The notes: generated by a model from the sequence alone, not told the origin. 64,000 nt of DNA from Pseudolysinimonas_A sp947085045 (GCA_947085045.1 CAMTUU010000009.1:62001-126000), one strand, 5' to 3'; positions 24,179-33,053 are shown, counted from the stretch's first letter. Program-made: numbers and translations.

Positions 24179-25197
24179 CAGCTCGTCACCTCTTTGCGCT
24201 CCCGGGCGTGGACATCCCTCAGCCGTCTCGCGGTGCGGAGAGCGAGCAGCCGGTCGAGCACGATCGCGCCGAGGATGAGCGCTCCGACGACGGCGCCCTG
24301 CCAGAAGTCGGGCACGCCGACGACGGGCAGCGCGCGGCTGATCGTCAGCAGCAGGTAGGCGCCGATCGCGGCTCCCCAGACCGTGCCGCTGCCGCCGAAG
24401 ATCGCGACACCGCCGATGACGGCGGCGCCGACGGCATCCAGCTCCCAGCCGGAGCCGGCCTGCGAGTTCACCGTGCCGTAGCGGGCCGCGTAGAGCACGC
24501 CGCCGAGTCCGGCGAGGGCGCCGCAGACGACGAACGCGGCGAGAGTGCGCTGGGTGACCTTGAGTCCGTAGAGGTGCGCGGCCGACGGGTCGGAGCCGAT
24601 CGCATACAGCTCGCGGCCGGCGCGCTGCGTGCGCAGGAACCAGCCGGCGATGACGAGCACCACGATCGCGAGGATCGTCAGGTACGGGATGCCGGCGAGC
24701 GCCGACGTGCCGAGCGCGAGGAAGTCTGTCGGCATGTCGGACGCGTTGATGCGGTCGCTGCCGGTCCAGAGCACGTTGATGCCACGGAACGCGTAGAGCG
24801 TGCCGAGGGTGATGACCAGCGACGGCACCTTGGCGAACGCGACGAGCGCGCCGTTGAGGAGGCCGAGCAGACCGCCGAAGAGGATGCCGATCAGGAACAC
24901 GGCCGGCCAGGGGAGCCAGGGCAGGTCGATGAACACCCGGCCCGTCAGATAGGCCGAGAGGCCGAGCACGGAGCCGACCGAGAGGTCGACGTTGCGGGTG
25001 ATGATGACGATCGCCTGGCCGACCGCGACGAGCAGCAGGATCGACGGCGTCAGCAGCAGGTCGCGGAAGCCGTCGCCCGAGAACAGGAAGCGCGGGTTCA
25101 CGATCGTCGTGATCGCGACGACGATCACCAGGGCGAGCAGGATGCCGGTCTCCCGGGCGGTGACGAACCGGGTGAGTCGCTGGAGCACGGGATTCAT
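24178..25197 (-). CDS. rhaP: Rhamnose ABC transporter permease
   Basis: 339 residues from ATG 25197, which overlaps the ATPase stop (ATGA). RbsC-like permease: AVGQAIVIITRNVDLSVGSVLGLSAYLTG (near 65), NGALVAFAKVPSLVITLGTLYAFRGINVLWTG (near 120) and IGGVAIFGGSGTVWGAAIGAYLLLTISRAL (near 265). Related to the second permease, and together they form the heterodimeric channel. Longer readings upstream run into the ATPase and were not used. Confidence 0.8.
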   Translation of the reverse strand: MNPVLQRLTRFVTARETGILLALVIVVAITTIVNPRFLFSGDGFRDLLLTPSILLLVAVGQAIVIITRNVDLSVGSVLGLSAYLTGRVFIDLPWLPWPAVFLIGILFGGLLGLLNGALVAFAKVPSLVITLGTLYAFRGINVLWTGSDRINASDMPTDFLALGTSALAGIPYLTILAIVVLVIAGWFLRTQRAGRELYAIGSDPSAAHLYGLKVTQRTLAAFVVCGALAGLGGVLYAARYGTVNSQAGSGWELDAVGAAVIGGVAIFGGSGTVWGAAIGAYLLLTISRALPVVGVPDFWQGAVVGALILGAIVLDRLLALRTARRLRDVHARERKEVTS

Positions 25198-26717
25198 CAG
25201 GCAGCCGCCTCGGAGTGGGTCGCGGCGAACATGACCGACTCGGCGGTCGCCTCGGCGCGCGGGACGTCGGCGGTGATGCGGCCCTCGTGCACGACGAGCA
25301 CGCGGTCGGCCATGCCGAGCACCTCGGGGAGTTCGGACGAGATCATCAGAATGGCGAGTCCCTGCTGGGCGAGTTCGGAGAGGAGGCGGTGCACCTCGGC
25401 CTTGGTGCCGACGTCGATGCCGCGGGTGGGCTCGTCGATGATGAGCACCTTCGGGTCGGTCGCGAGCCACTTCGCGAGCACGACCTTCTGCTGGTTGCCG
25501 CCGGAGAGGGTGCCGACCTCGGTGTCGAGGGCGCTCGTCTTGACCTCGAGCCGGCTCGCCCAGATGCGGGCGCTGGCGTTCTCGAGACCGTCGGTGATGA
25601 GACCGAACTTCGCGAGCGTGCGGCGGATGGCGAGGGTCGCGTTGCGCGCGACGCTGGACTCGAGCACGAGACCCTGCTGCCGGCGGTCCTCGGGGACGAG
25701 CGCGAGGCCCGCGCGCATGGCCGACGCGGGGTCGTTGCGGCGCAGCAGGTCGCCGTTGAGGGTCACCGTGCCCGCGCTGTAGGAGTCGACTCCGAAGATC
25801 GCGCGGGCGATCTCGCTGCGCCCCGCGCCGACGAGTCCGGCGAGCGCGACGATCTCGCCGGAGCGCACCGTGAAGCTGACGTCGGAGAAGACACCCGGCC
25901 GGGTGAGCCCCTCGACGACGAGCACGTCGTGGCCGATCTCGGCCTCGAGCTTCGGGAAGAGCGTCGTCACGTCGCGACCGACCATCTGCCGCACGATCTC
26001 CTCGACGGTCGTCGACTCGATCGGGCTGGTGGCGATGTAGGCGCCGTCGCGCATGACGGTGACGGTGTCGCAGAGGTCGAAGACCTCGTCGAAGCGGTGG
26101 GAGATGAAGAGGATGGCGCGGCCTTCATCCCGCAGCGAGCGGGAGACCGCGAACAGGCGCTCGACCTCGACGCCGGAGAGGGCGGCGGTCGGCTCGTCCA
26201 TGATCAGCACGCGGGCGTCGAGCGAGATGGCCTTGGCGATCTCGATGATCTGCTGGTCGGCGATCGAGAGGCCGAGCGTCGGGCGGTCGGGGTCGATGCG
26301 CACGCCGAGCCGGTCGAACAGGGCGAGGGCCTCGGTGCGCATGGCCCGTCGGTCGATGACGCCGAGGGCTCCGCGCGGCTGGCGCCCCATGAAGATGTTC
26401 TCGGTGACCGACAGGTCGGGGAAGAGCGTCGGCTCCTGGTAGATGACGGCGATGCCGGCAGCCTTGGCTTCGGCGGTCGAACGGAAGTCGACGAGTTCGC
26501 CGTCGAGCAGGAGGTCGCCGGCATCCCGCTGGTAGAGCCCGGCGATGATCTTCACGAGCGTCGACTTGCCGGCGCCGTTCTCGCCGACGAGGGCGTGGAT
26601 GGAGGTGCGCTCGAGGCGTAGCGTGCCGTTGGTGAGGGCGATGACCGCACCGAAGGCCTTCGCGATGTGGGAGAGCTCGAGCGCGGGCGTGGCGCCGTGC
26701 TGCTCAGTGTCGGACAT
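25197..26717 (-). CDS. rhaT: Sugar ABC transporter ATP-binding protein (rhamnose)
   Basis: 506 residues from ATG 26717, twin ABC domains as in RbsA/RhaT. Domain 1: GENGAGKSTLVKIIAGLY (near 42), LSIADQQIIEIAKAISLDARVLIMDEPTAALS (near 140). Domain 2 (from about 265): degenerate Walker A GLVGAGRSEIARAIFG, signature LSGGNQQKVVLAKWLATDPKVLIIDEPTRGIDVGTK (near 400). The C-terminal RGIDVGTKAEVH is typical of sugar importers. A longer in-frame start at 26822 would begin upstream of the operator and promoter and is rejected. First gene of rhaTPQS. Confidence 0.85.
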   Translation of the reverse strand: MSDTEQHGATPALELSHIAKAFGAVIALTNGTLRLERTSIHALVGENGAGKSTLVKIIAGLYQRDAGDLLLDGELVDFRSTAEAKAAGIAVIYQEPTLFPDLSVTENIFMGRQPRGALGVIDRRAMRTEALALFDRLGVRIDPDRPTLGLSIADQQIIEIAKAISLDARVLIMDEPTAALSGVEVERLFAVSRSLRDEGRAILFISHRFDEVFDLCDTVTVMRDGAYIATSPIESTTVEEIVRQMVGRDVTTLFPKLEAEIGHDVLVVEGLTRPGVFSDVSFTVRSGEIVALAGLVGAGRSEIARAIFGVDSYSAGTVTLNGDLLRRNDPASAMRAGLALVPEDRRQQGLVLESSVARNATLAIRRTLAKFGLITDGLENASARIWASRLEVKTSALDTEVGTLSGGNQQKVVLAKWLATDPKVLIIDEPTRGIDVGTKAEVHRLLSELAQQGLAILMISSELPEVLGMADRVLVVHEGRITADVPRAEATAESVMFAATHSEAAA

Positions 26718-26750
26718 CGTCGTCTGCTTCCGGAAAGGCGAGTGCGGGGG

Positions 26751-26822
26751 TCGTGACTGAATCGTGATGAATCGATTCAGGTGATGTTCAGTCACGATAG
26801 GCTGCGACGCCCGCTTCGTCAA
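26751..26822 (-). promoter_or_regulatory. Importer promoter with nested palindromic operators
   Basis: On the minus strand TTGACG (26817-26822), 17-bp spacer and TATCGT (26794-26799) give a promoter like that of rhaI. Downstream lies the LacI palindrome TGAATCGATTCA (26768-26779). Around it, TCGTGACTGAA (26751-26761) and TTCAGTCACGA (26787-26797) are exact complements sharing almost the same centre. The outer arms may bind a second regulator such as the divergent DeoR protein. Confidence 0.7.
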
Positions 26823-26842
26823 GCGCGGCTACGCTGACGGCC

Positions 26843-27589
26843 ATGGCGACCCTCCTCGGCGAAGAACGACGGGCCCGCCTGCTCGAGATCCTCGCCCGCG
26901 ACGGCGCCCTCCGGCTCGACCCCGTCGCGGAACAGCTGGGCGTCTCGGCGATGACCGTGCGCCGCGATCTCGACGACCTCGAGGCGGAGGGTCTCGCCCG
27001 TCGCGTGCGGGGCGGTGCGGTCGCCCCGGTGCTGCCGCGCCCGTTCGGGGATCGGATGTCGACCCGCTCCGCGGCCAAGTCGCTCATCGCGCGCAAGGCC
27101 CTCGATCTCGTCCCCGCGACCGGCGCGGTGGCGTTCGACGCCTCCTCGACGAGCGGCGTGCTGCTCGGCGAGATCACCGCCCGCGACCTCGTGGTCGCGA
27201 CGAACTCGGTGCAGAACGCGGCGACGGCGCGCCGGCGGGCCGGGGTGCGATCGATCCTCATCGGCGGCGAGCTCGAGGAGCGCACCGACAGCTTCGTCGG
27301 GGTCGTCGCCTGCCGCGCGGCGGCCTCCCTCGGCTACGAGCGCTTCTTCGCCTCGGCCTCCGCGCTCTCGGCAACCGGGTCGAGCGAGGTGTCGCTCGAG
27401 GAGGCGCAGGTGAAGGAGGTCTTCGCCGATCGAGCGGAGCAGACGATCCTGCTGCTCGACGCGTCGAAGCTCGGACGCACCGCGGTCGCGCAGGGCCTCG
27501 ACTGGTCGCGCATCGATGTGCTGGTCACCGAACTCGCTCCGGGCGACGAGCGGCTCGACCCCTACCGGCATCTGGCCGAGCTGCTGTAG
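26843..27589 (+). CDS. DeoR/GlpR-family transcriptional regulator
   Basis: 248 residues. HTH at 5-58 (EERRARLLEILARDGALRLDPVAEQLGVSAMTVRRDLDDLEAEGLARRVRGGAV) and a DeoR sensor domain (FDASSTSGVLLGEITARDLVVATNSVQNA, GGELEERTDSFVG, LLLDASKLGRTAVAQ). Such sensors bind phosphorylated sugar intermediates, here perhaps rhamnulose-1-phosphate. Transcribed divergently from rhaT and just before the catabolic genes. TACGCT seven bases before the ATG, no Shine-Dalgarno: likely leaderless. Confidence 0.85.
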   Translation: MATLLGEERRARLLEILARDGALRLDPVAEQLGVSAMTVRRDLDDLEAEGLARRVRGGAVAPVLPRPFGDRMSTRSAAKSLIARKALDLVPATGAVAFDASSTSGVLLGEITARDLVVATNSVQNAATARRRAGVRSILIGGELEERTDSFVGVVACRAAASLGYERFFASASALSATGSSEVSLEEAQVKEVFADRAEQTILLLDASKLGRTAVAQGLDWSRIDVLVTELAPGDERLDPYRHLAELL

Positions 27590-27636
27590 AGTCACGTCCT
27601 GTTCGATCTCACAACATCTAACAAGGACGTAGAACC

Positions 27637-29673
27637 GTGGCCAACACGCCCGCCCAGGACCTCATCGCCCGCAGCAACAAGCTCGGCAGCGACCCGCGCG
27701 TCACCAACTACGCGGGTGGCAACACCTCGGCGAAGGGCACCGCGACCGACCCGGTGACCGGTGAGGACGTCGAGCTGCTCTGGGTGAAGGGCTCCGGCGG
27801 CGACCTCGGCACGCTCACCGAGGCGGGCCTCGCGACCCTCCGCCTCGACCGGGTGGAGGCGCTCAAAGGCGTCTACGCCGGACTCGAGCACGAAGACGAC
27901 ATGGTCGGTGCGCTCGACTTCTGCCGGCACGGGCTCGGCGGCGCGGCCCCCTCGATCGACACGTTCATGCACGCCTTCGTCGACGCGAACCACGTCGACC
28001 ACCTGCATCCCGACTCCGGCATCGCGTTCGCGACCGCGAAGGACGGCGAGAAGCTCACCAAGAAGGCGTTCGGCGACAAGGTCGTCTGGGTGCCGTGGCG
28101 GCGCCCCGGCTTCCAGCTCGGACTCGACATCTCCGACATCAAGGCGAAGAACCCGGCCGCGATCGGCGTGATCCTCGGCGGCCACGGCATCACGGCGTGG
28201 GGGAAGACCTCCGCAGAGGCGCAGAAGAATTCGCTGTGGATCATCACGACCGCCGAGGACTACCTCGCCGCCAAGGGCAAGAAGGCGCCGTTCGGCCGCG
28301 CGGTCGCGAAGAACAAGGCCCTGCCGGCGGCGGAGCGCCGCGCGAAGGCCGCCGCCCTCGCGGCCACCATCCGCGGCATCGCGTCGCACGACAAGCCGAT
28401 GGTCGGCCACTTCACCGATTCGGACGTCGTCCTCGACTTCCTCGCCTCGGCGAACGCCCCGAAGCTGGCCGCGCTCGGCACGTCGTGCCCCGACCACTTC
28501 CTGCGCACCAAGGTCAAGCCGATGCTTCTCGACCTGCCGGCGAACGCGCCGATCGAGAAGGTCAAGGAGCGGCTCGCCGAACTGCACGAGGTCTACCGCA
28601 AGGACTACACGAAGTACTACGAGAAGCACGCCGCGGCCGAGAGCCCCGCAATGCGAGGCGCCGACCCGCTGATCGTGCTCGTCCCCGGCGTCGGGATGTT
28701 CTCCTACGGCGCCAACAAGCAGACCGCCCGCGTCGCCGGCGAGTTCTACGTCAACGCGATCAACGTGATGCGCGGCGCCGAGTCGATCTCATCGTACGCT
28801 CCCATCTCCGACGCCGAGAAGTTCGCGATCGAGTACTGGGCGCTCGAGGAGGCGAAGCTGCAGCGGATGCCCAAGCCGAAGTCGCACGCCACGCGCATCG
28901 CCCTCGTCACCGGCGCCGCCTCCGGCATCGGCAAGGCGATCGCCACCCGGCTCGCGGCCGACGGCGCCTGCGTCGTCATCGCCGACCTCGACCTCGCGAA
29001 GGCCCAGGAGGCCGCCGCCGAGATCGGGAACACCGATGTCGCCGTGGGCCTCAAGGTCAACGTCACCGACGCCGGCGCGATCGAGCAGCTGGTGCAGGAT
29101 GCCGTGCTCGCGTTCGGCGGACTCGACATCGTCGTGAACAACGCCGGCGTCTCGCTCAGCAAGCCGCTGCTGGAGACGACCGAGCAGGACTGGGACTTCC
29201 AGCACGACATCATGGCGAAGGGCTCGTTCCTGGTCTCGAAGGCGACCGCGCCGATCCTGATCGAGCAGAAAATGGGTGGCGACGTCATCTACATCTCGTC
29301 GAAGAACTCGGTCTTCGCCGGGCCGAACAACATCGCCTACTCGGCGACGAAGGCCGACCAGGCGCACCAGGTGCGACTGCTCGCGGTCGAGCTCGGCGAG
29401 CACGGCATCAAGGTCAACGGCATCAACCCCGACGGCGTCGTGCGCGGCTCCGGCATCTTCGCCGCCGGCTGGGGCGCCAACCGTGCCAAGACCTACGGCA
29501 TCGACGAGCAGGACCTCGGCAAGTTCTACGCGCAGCGCACGATCCTCAAGCGCGAGGTGCTGCCCGAGAACGTCGCGAACGCCGTATCGGTGCTCACCGG
29601 GCCGGACCTGTCGCACACGACCGGCCTCCACATCCCGGTCGATGCGGGCGTCGCCGCCGCCTTCCTTCGATGA
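27637..29673 (+). CDS. rhaD: Bifunctional rhamnulose-1-phosphate aldolase / short-chain dehydrogenase
   Basis: 678 residues from GTG 27637 (AAGGAC upstream). N-terminal class II aldolase domain (about 1-400): NYAGGNTSAKGTA, LWVKGSGGDLG, HVDHLHPDSGIAFATAKDGEKL with the zinc-binding histidines near 118-123. C-terminal SDR domain (about 420-678): VTGAASGIGKAIATRLAADGACVVIADLDLA nucleotide loop, NNAGVSLSKPL, active-site YSATKAD near 567. This is the known fusion that cleaves rhamnulose-1-phosphate to DHAP and L-lactaldehyde and oxidises the lactaldehyde. Full length. 47 bp after deoR and 55 bp before the kinase, so probably one operon. Confidence 0.9.
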   Translation: MANTPAQDLIARSNKLGSDPRVTNYAGGNTSAKGTATDPVTGEDVELLWVKGSGGDLGTLTEAGLATLRLDRVEALKGVYAGLEHEDDMVGALDFCRHGLGGAAPSIDTFMHAFVDANHVDHLHPDSGIAFATAKDGEKLTKKAFGDKVVWVPWRRPGFQLGLDISDIKAKNPAAIGVILGGHGITAWGKTSAEAQKNSLWIITTAEDYLAAKGKKAPFGRAVAKNKALPAAERRAKAAALAATIRGIASHDKPMVGHFTDSDVVLDFLASANAPKLAALGTSCPDHFLRTKVKPMLLDLPANAPIEKVKERLAELHEVYRKDYTKYYEKHAAAESPAMRGADPLIVLVPGVGMFSYGANKQTARVAGEFYVNAINVMRGAESISSYAPISDAEKFAIEYWALEEAKLQRMPKPKSHATRIALVTGAASGIGKAIATRLAADGACVVIADLDLAKAQEAAAEIGNTDVAVGLKVNVTDAGAIEQLVQDAVLAFGGLDIVVNNAGVSLSKPLLETTEQDWDFQHDIMAKGSFLVSKATAPILIEQKMGGDVIYISSKNSVFAGPNNIAYSATKADQAHQVRLLAVELGEHGIKVNGINPDGVVRGSGIFAAGWGANRAKTYGIDEQDLGKFYAQRTILKREVLPENVANAVSVLTGPDLSHTTGLHIPVDAGVAAAFLR

Positions 29674-29728
29674 CGGAGCCTGCGCTGACCCGGGCGTTTT
29701 CGAAGGGGCGGTCGGGCACGATGGAGGC

Positions 29729-31162
29729 ATGGCGTTGAGCACCAGAAGCGGGGGAGCGGTCGCGGCCGTCGACCTCGGCGCGACCAGCGGCCGCGTGCTG
29801 CTCGGCTACGTCGGGCACGACGAACTGCGGCTGACGGATGTCGCGCGCTTCAAGAACGCGCCGGTGCGCACCCTCGACGGGCTGCACTGGAGCTCGTTCG
29901 AGCTCTACCGCGACCTCGTCGAGGGCCTCGCCGCGGCCGTGCGGCAGGAGCCGCAACTGGCGAGCATCGGCATCGACTCCTGGGCGGTCGACTATGGGCT
30001 GTTGCGCAACGGACGGCTCGTCAACGCGCCCTACTCGTACCGCGACGAGCGAAATGCCGCCGGAGTCGCGGAGGTGCATGCGCGCGTCTCGGCCGAGGAT
30101 CTGTACCGCCGCAACGGCCTGCAGCACCTGCCGTTCAACACGCTCTTCCAACTCACCGCCGACCGGCTCTCCGGCACGCTCGAGGTCGCGGACTCGTTCC
30201 TGCTGATCCCCGACCTGTTCGCCTACTGGCTGACCGGGGTCGGCGTCGGCGAGCGCACGAATGCCTCGACGACCGGCCTCGTCGGCGTCACCGACGGCCA
30301 GTGGGACCTCGACCTCGCGTCGAAACTCGACGTGCCCTCCAGCATCTTCCCGCGCCTGGTGGATGCCGGCACCGAGCTAGGCGCGCTCGCGCCGTCGGCC
30401 CTCCGCGGGATCGGCGACACCCGCGCCGTCGTCACCGCCGTCGGCACCCACGACACCGCCTCCGCGATCGTCGCGATCCCGGCGACGAGCCCGAACTACG
30501 CGTACATCTCCTGCGGCACCTGGTCGCTCGTCGGCGTCGAGCTCGAGAAGCCGGTGCTGTCGGATGCCAGCCGCTCCGCGAACTTCACCAACGAGGGCGG
30601 CGTCGACGGTCGCGTGCGCTACCTGCACAACGTGATGGGCCTGTGGCTGCTCTCGGAGTCGATCCGCGACTGGGAACGCGACGGCACGACGATCTCGCTG
30701 CCCGCGCTGCTCGGCCAGGCGTCGGCCGTCACGACGAAGGTGCCGATCTTCGACGCGGACGACGAGACCTTCCTCGCCCCCGGCGACATGCCCGCGCGCA
30801 TCGCCGCCTGGCTGACCGCACACGACCTGCCGGTGCCGACATCGCGGCCGGAACTGGTGCGCAGCATCCTCGAATCGCTCGCCGCGGCCTACGCGTCGTC
30901 GATCCGGGATGCCGCGCGACTGAGCGGCACGTCGGTGGAGGTCGTTCACCTCGTCGGCGGCGGCTCGCAGAACGAGCTGCTCTGCCAGCTCACAGCGGAT
31001 GCCACCGGGCTCCCCGTGCTCGCCGGCCCGGTCGAGGCCACCGCGATCGGCAACGTGCTCGTGCAGGCGCGCGCGCAGGGCTTCGTCGCGGGTGACCTCG
31101 AGGCGCTCCGCGCGATCGTGCTGCAGTCCTTCCCGCCGCGCCGCTACGAGCCCACCGCGTAA
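29729..31162 (+). CDS. rhaB: Rhamnulokinase (FGGY family)
   Basis: 477 residues from ATG 29729 (GGAGG two bases upstream, close but the only candidate). FGGY kinase: AAVDLGATSGRVLLGYVG phosphate loop (10-27), IDSWAVDYGLL, GERTNASTTGLVGVTDGQWD, AVGTHDTASAIVAIPA, YISCGTWSLVGVEL and VHLVGGGSQNELLCQLTADATGLPVLAGPVEATAIGN. Phosphorylates L-rhamnulose at O1. Closes the catabolic set rhaI-rhaM-rhaB-rhaD. Convergent with hmuT, 12 bp apart. Confidence 0.9.
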   Translation: MALSTRSGGAVAAVDLGATSGRVLLGYVGHDELRLTDVARFKNAPVRTLDGLHWSSFELYRDLVEGLAAAVRQEPQLASIGIDSWAVDYGLLRNGRLVNAPYSYRDERNAAGVAEVHARVSAEDLYRRNGLQHLPFNTLFQLTADRLSGTLEVADSFLLIPDLFAYWLTGVGVGERTNASTTGLVGVTDGQWDLDLASKLDVPSSIFPRLVDAGTELGALAPSALRGIGDTRAVVTAVGTHDTASAIVAIPATSPNYAYISCGTWSLVGVELEKPVLSDASRSANFTNEGGVDGRVRYLHNVMGLWLLSESIRDWERDGTTISLPALLGQASAVTTKVPIFDADDETFLAPGDMPARIAAWLTAHDLPVPTSRPELVRSILESLAAAYASSIRDAARLSGTSVEVVHLVGGGSQNELLCQLTADATGLPVLAGPVEATAIGNVLVQARAQGFVAGDLEALRAIVLQSFPPRRYEPTA

Positions 31163-31174
31163 CCGCGGGGCTGG

Positions 31175-32269
31175 CTACGGGGCGTAGACCGCACGGGCGA
31201 GGGCGTCCAGCACGGCCGCGGAGCGCGGACCGAACGACAGGATGTCGCCATCCGCCATGTCGACGAAGCGCTTGTTCTGCCCCGCCGCGGTGAGCGCGAT
31301 CGCCGGCTTCGCGGCGAGAAGCCCGTCGATGCCGCCCGCGGAGTCGATGCCGTCGGTCATGACCAGGATGAGGTCGGGGTTGGCGGAGACGATCGCCTCG
31401 TCGGTCATCGGCTGCATGCCGGTCCAGCCGATCTCGGCGGCGACGTCCACGCCGGAGAGTCCGCGGATGAGGTCGCCCGCCCCGGATTCCTCGCCGAACA
31501 GGTAGTAGATGCCCGAGCCGCCGCGCAGGTAGAGGAAGATCATCCGCACCCGGTCTCCCTCGGCCACCGGAGCTACGGCGGCGATCTCGGCGATCTTCGC
31601 GTCGACGTCGTCTTGGATGCGCTCAGCGAGCAGGTCGCCGGTCGCGGGTACCCCGAGTGCGGCCGATACGTCGCGGGCGAGCTGCGCGGCCCCGTCGAAC
31701 GAGGCGTCGTTCTCGACGAACACGACGGTGACGCCCGACTCGCGCAACTGGCTCAGCACGTCGCGCGGACCGATGCTGCCGTCGGTGATCACCAGGGTAG
31801 GGCGCAGCGCGAGGACGCTCTCGGCGTCGATCGCGTGGCCGCTGGAGGTGACGACGGGCAGGTCGGCGGCCCCGTCGAAGGTCGTCGAGATGTCGCGGCC
31901 GACGAGGGTGTCGCCGAGCCCGAGGCCCCAGATCGTCGCCGCGATGGATCCCGCCATGTCGAGCCCGATGACCCGCGAGGTGTCGCCGATCGTCACCTCG
32001 ACGTCGCCGCCGCTGTCGCGGGATACGACGGTCGCCGGCAGCCTTTGCGCGGGTGAGGACTCGACGGGTTGGAGCGCTTCGGTCGCGAGCAGCGCCGTGC
32101 TCGGCCCGACGTGGGTGCGCGGGGCGGCGGCGAGGTCGAGCTCGGCGAGCGGCCGGTCGTCGGCCAAGGTCGGCGACGGGGTCGTCGTTCCGGCCGATGG
32201 CGCGCTGCAACCGGCGAGCGCCAGCACGAGCATGGCACCGGTGAGGGCGAGCACGCGGCGGGAGGTCAC
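31175..32269 (-). CDS. hmuT: Heme ABC transporter substrate-binding lipoprotein
   Basis: 364 residues. Lipoprotein signal MTSRRVLALTGAMLVLALAG with lipobox LAGC (Cys 21). Cluster A-2 (BtuF/HmuT) fold: RVIGLDMAGSIAATIWGLGLGDTLVGRDISTTF, ESVLALRPTLVITDGSIGPRDVLSQLRESGVTVVFVEND, YLRGGSGIYYLFGEESGAGDLIRGLSGVDVAAEIGWTGMQPMTDEAIVSANPDLILVMTDG. GVYY-like and M/Y residues fit a heme binder, though ferric siderophore cannot be excluded. Its permease and ATPase are not adjacent; hmuUV at 4.8-6.6 kb is the likely partner. GTG start directly behind a promoter with a central iron box: leaderless and iron-repressed. Confidence 0.8.
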   Translation of the reverse strand: MTSRRVLALTGAMLVLALAGCSAPSAGTTTPSPTLADDRPLAELDLAAAPRTHVGPSTALLATEALQPVESSPAQRLPATVVSRDSGGDVEVTIGDTSRVIGLDMAGSIAATIWGLGLGDTLVGRDISTTFDGAADLPVVTSSGHAIDAESVLALRPTLVITDGSIGPRDVLSQLRESGVTVVFVENDASFDGAAQLARDVSAALGVPATGDLLAERIQDDVDAKIAEIAAVAPVAEGDRVRMIFLYLRGGSGIYYLFGEESGAGDLIRGLSGVDVAAEIGWTGMQPMTDEAIVSANPDLILVMTDGIDSAGGIDGLLAAKPAIALTAAGQNKRFVDMADGDILSFGPRSAAVLDALARAVYAP

Positions 32270-32277
32270 AAGGGTCG

Positions 32278-32306
32278 AGCCTACGCAGGTAAGGCTGACC
32301 TTACAA
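32278..32306 (-). promoter_or_regulatory. hmuT promoter with DtxR/IdeR iron box
   Basis: Minus strand TTGTAA (32301-32306), 17-bp spacer, TAGGCT (32278-32283), eight bases before the GTG. The + strand 19-mer at 32285-32303 (GCAGGTAAGGCTGACCTTA) matches about 14 of 19 positions of the iron-box consensus, with perfect GTAAGG/CCTTAC arms. It lies between -35 and -10, the usual position for repression. Confidence 0.65.
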
Positions 32307-32363
32307 ATGAATCAGGTCCGGCGGATCGGCCACCAGGAGTGTGGCGCGTATGCACTCTCGCCA

Positions 32364-32396
32364 ATTGTCTAACAATCCAGTAGATTGTCGAACAAT
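32364..32396 (+). promoter_or_regulatory. Two GntR/FCD operators in front of lldR
   Basis: ATTGTCTAACAAT (32364-32376) and ATTGTCGAACAAT (32384-32396) are two copies of a TTGT-NNN-ACAA palindrome, the FadR/LldR-type operator form. Centres are 20 bp apart, two helical turns. The second overlaps the start codon (32395) and follows TAGATT (32381-32386), a possible -10. Confidence 0.75.
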
Positions 32397-33042
32397 GTCT
32401 GCCTCCCCCTCCGCGACGATGCCGGATGCGATCTTCGAGACGCTCCGCGCGCGCATCCTCGACCAGTCGGAGGCCCCGGGGTCGGCCGTGACCGAGTCGG
32501 CGGTCGCCCTGCGCTTCGGTGTCGCCCGGCCGACGGCGAAGATCGCGATCGAGCGGCTCGTCGCCGACGGGCTGCTCCGCCGGGAGACGCACCGCGCCGC
32601 CCGGGTGCCCGAGCTAGGCCGCGACGACATCGTCGACCTGTTCGCCAGCCGCCTGTTGATCGAATCGGCGGCCACCGCATCCCTCGCCGACGGCGGCACC
32701 ATCCCGGCCGACGCCCTCGCCGCGCACCGCGAACTGCTCGAGGTCGCCCGCACCGGCGGCGCCTTCGCGGCACAGGACGCCGCCTTCCACCGCGCCCTCG
32801 CGTCGGGATCGCCGAGCCCGCGACTCGCCCGCATGCACGCCGCCCTGATGGGCGAGATCGAACTCTGCATCGGGCAGGTGCAGGCCCACCACCTGCTGCC
32901 GGTGACCGAGGTCGCGGCGCAGCATCAACGCATCCTCGACGCCGTCACGGCGGGGGATGCCGACGCCGCCGCCGATCTGGCCCGTGCCCACATCGACGCT
33001 GCGGGGCAAGCCCTGCTCGCGCACTACGACCGCACCCACTGA
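32395..33042 (+). CDS. GntR-family regulator, FCD subfamily
   Basis: 215 residues from ATG 32395; an earlier in-frame GTG at 32341 lies upstream of the operators. Winged helix MPDAIFETLRARILDQSEAPGSAVTESAVALRFGVARPTAKIAIERLVADGLLRRETHRAARV (9-70), then a helical FCD effector domain (DIVDLFASRLLIESAATA, with histidines in AAHREL, DAAFHRALA, AQHQRIL, RAHIDAAG that usually bind a metal and a carboxylate ligand). With lldD 11 bp downstream, an L-lactate or related hydroxy-acid sensor (LldR-like) is likely. Confidence 0.8.
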   Translation: MSASPSATMPDAIFETLRARILDQSEAPGSAVTESAVALRFGVARPTAKIAIERLVADGLLRRETHRAARVPELGRDDIVDLFASRLLIESAATASLADGGTIPADALAAHRELLEVARTGGAFAAQDAAFHRALASGSPSPRLARMHAALMGEIELCIGQVQAHHLLPVTEVAAQHQRILDAVTAGDADAAADLARAHIDAAGQALLAHYDRTH

Positions 33043-33053
33043 CCGGAAAGAAC

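Noticed and set aside
26718..26822. Longer rhaT frame starting at 26822
   Set aside because: The additional codons cover the promoter and operators; ATG 26717 starts the usual ABC N-terminus.
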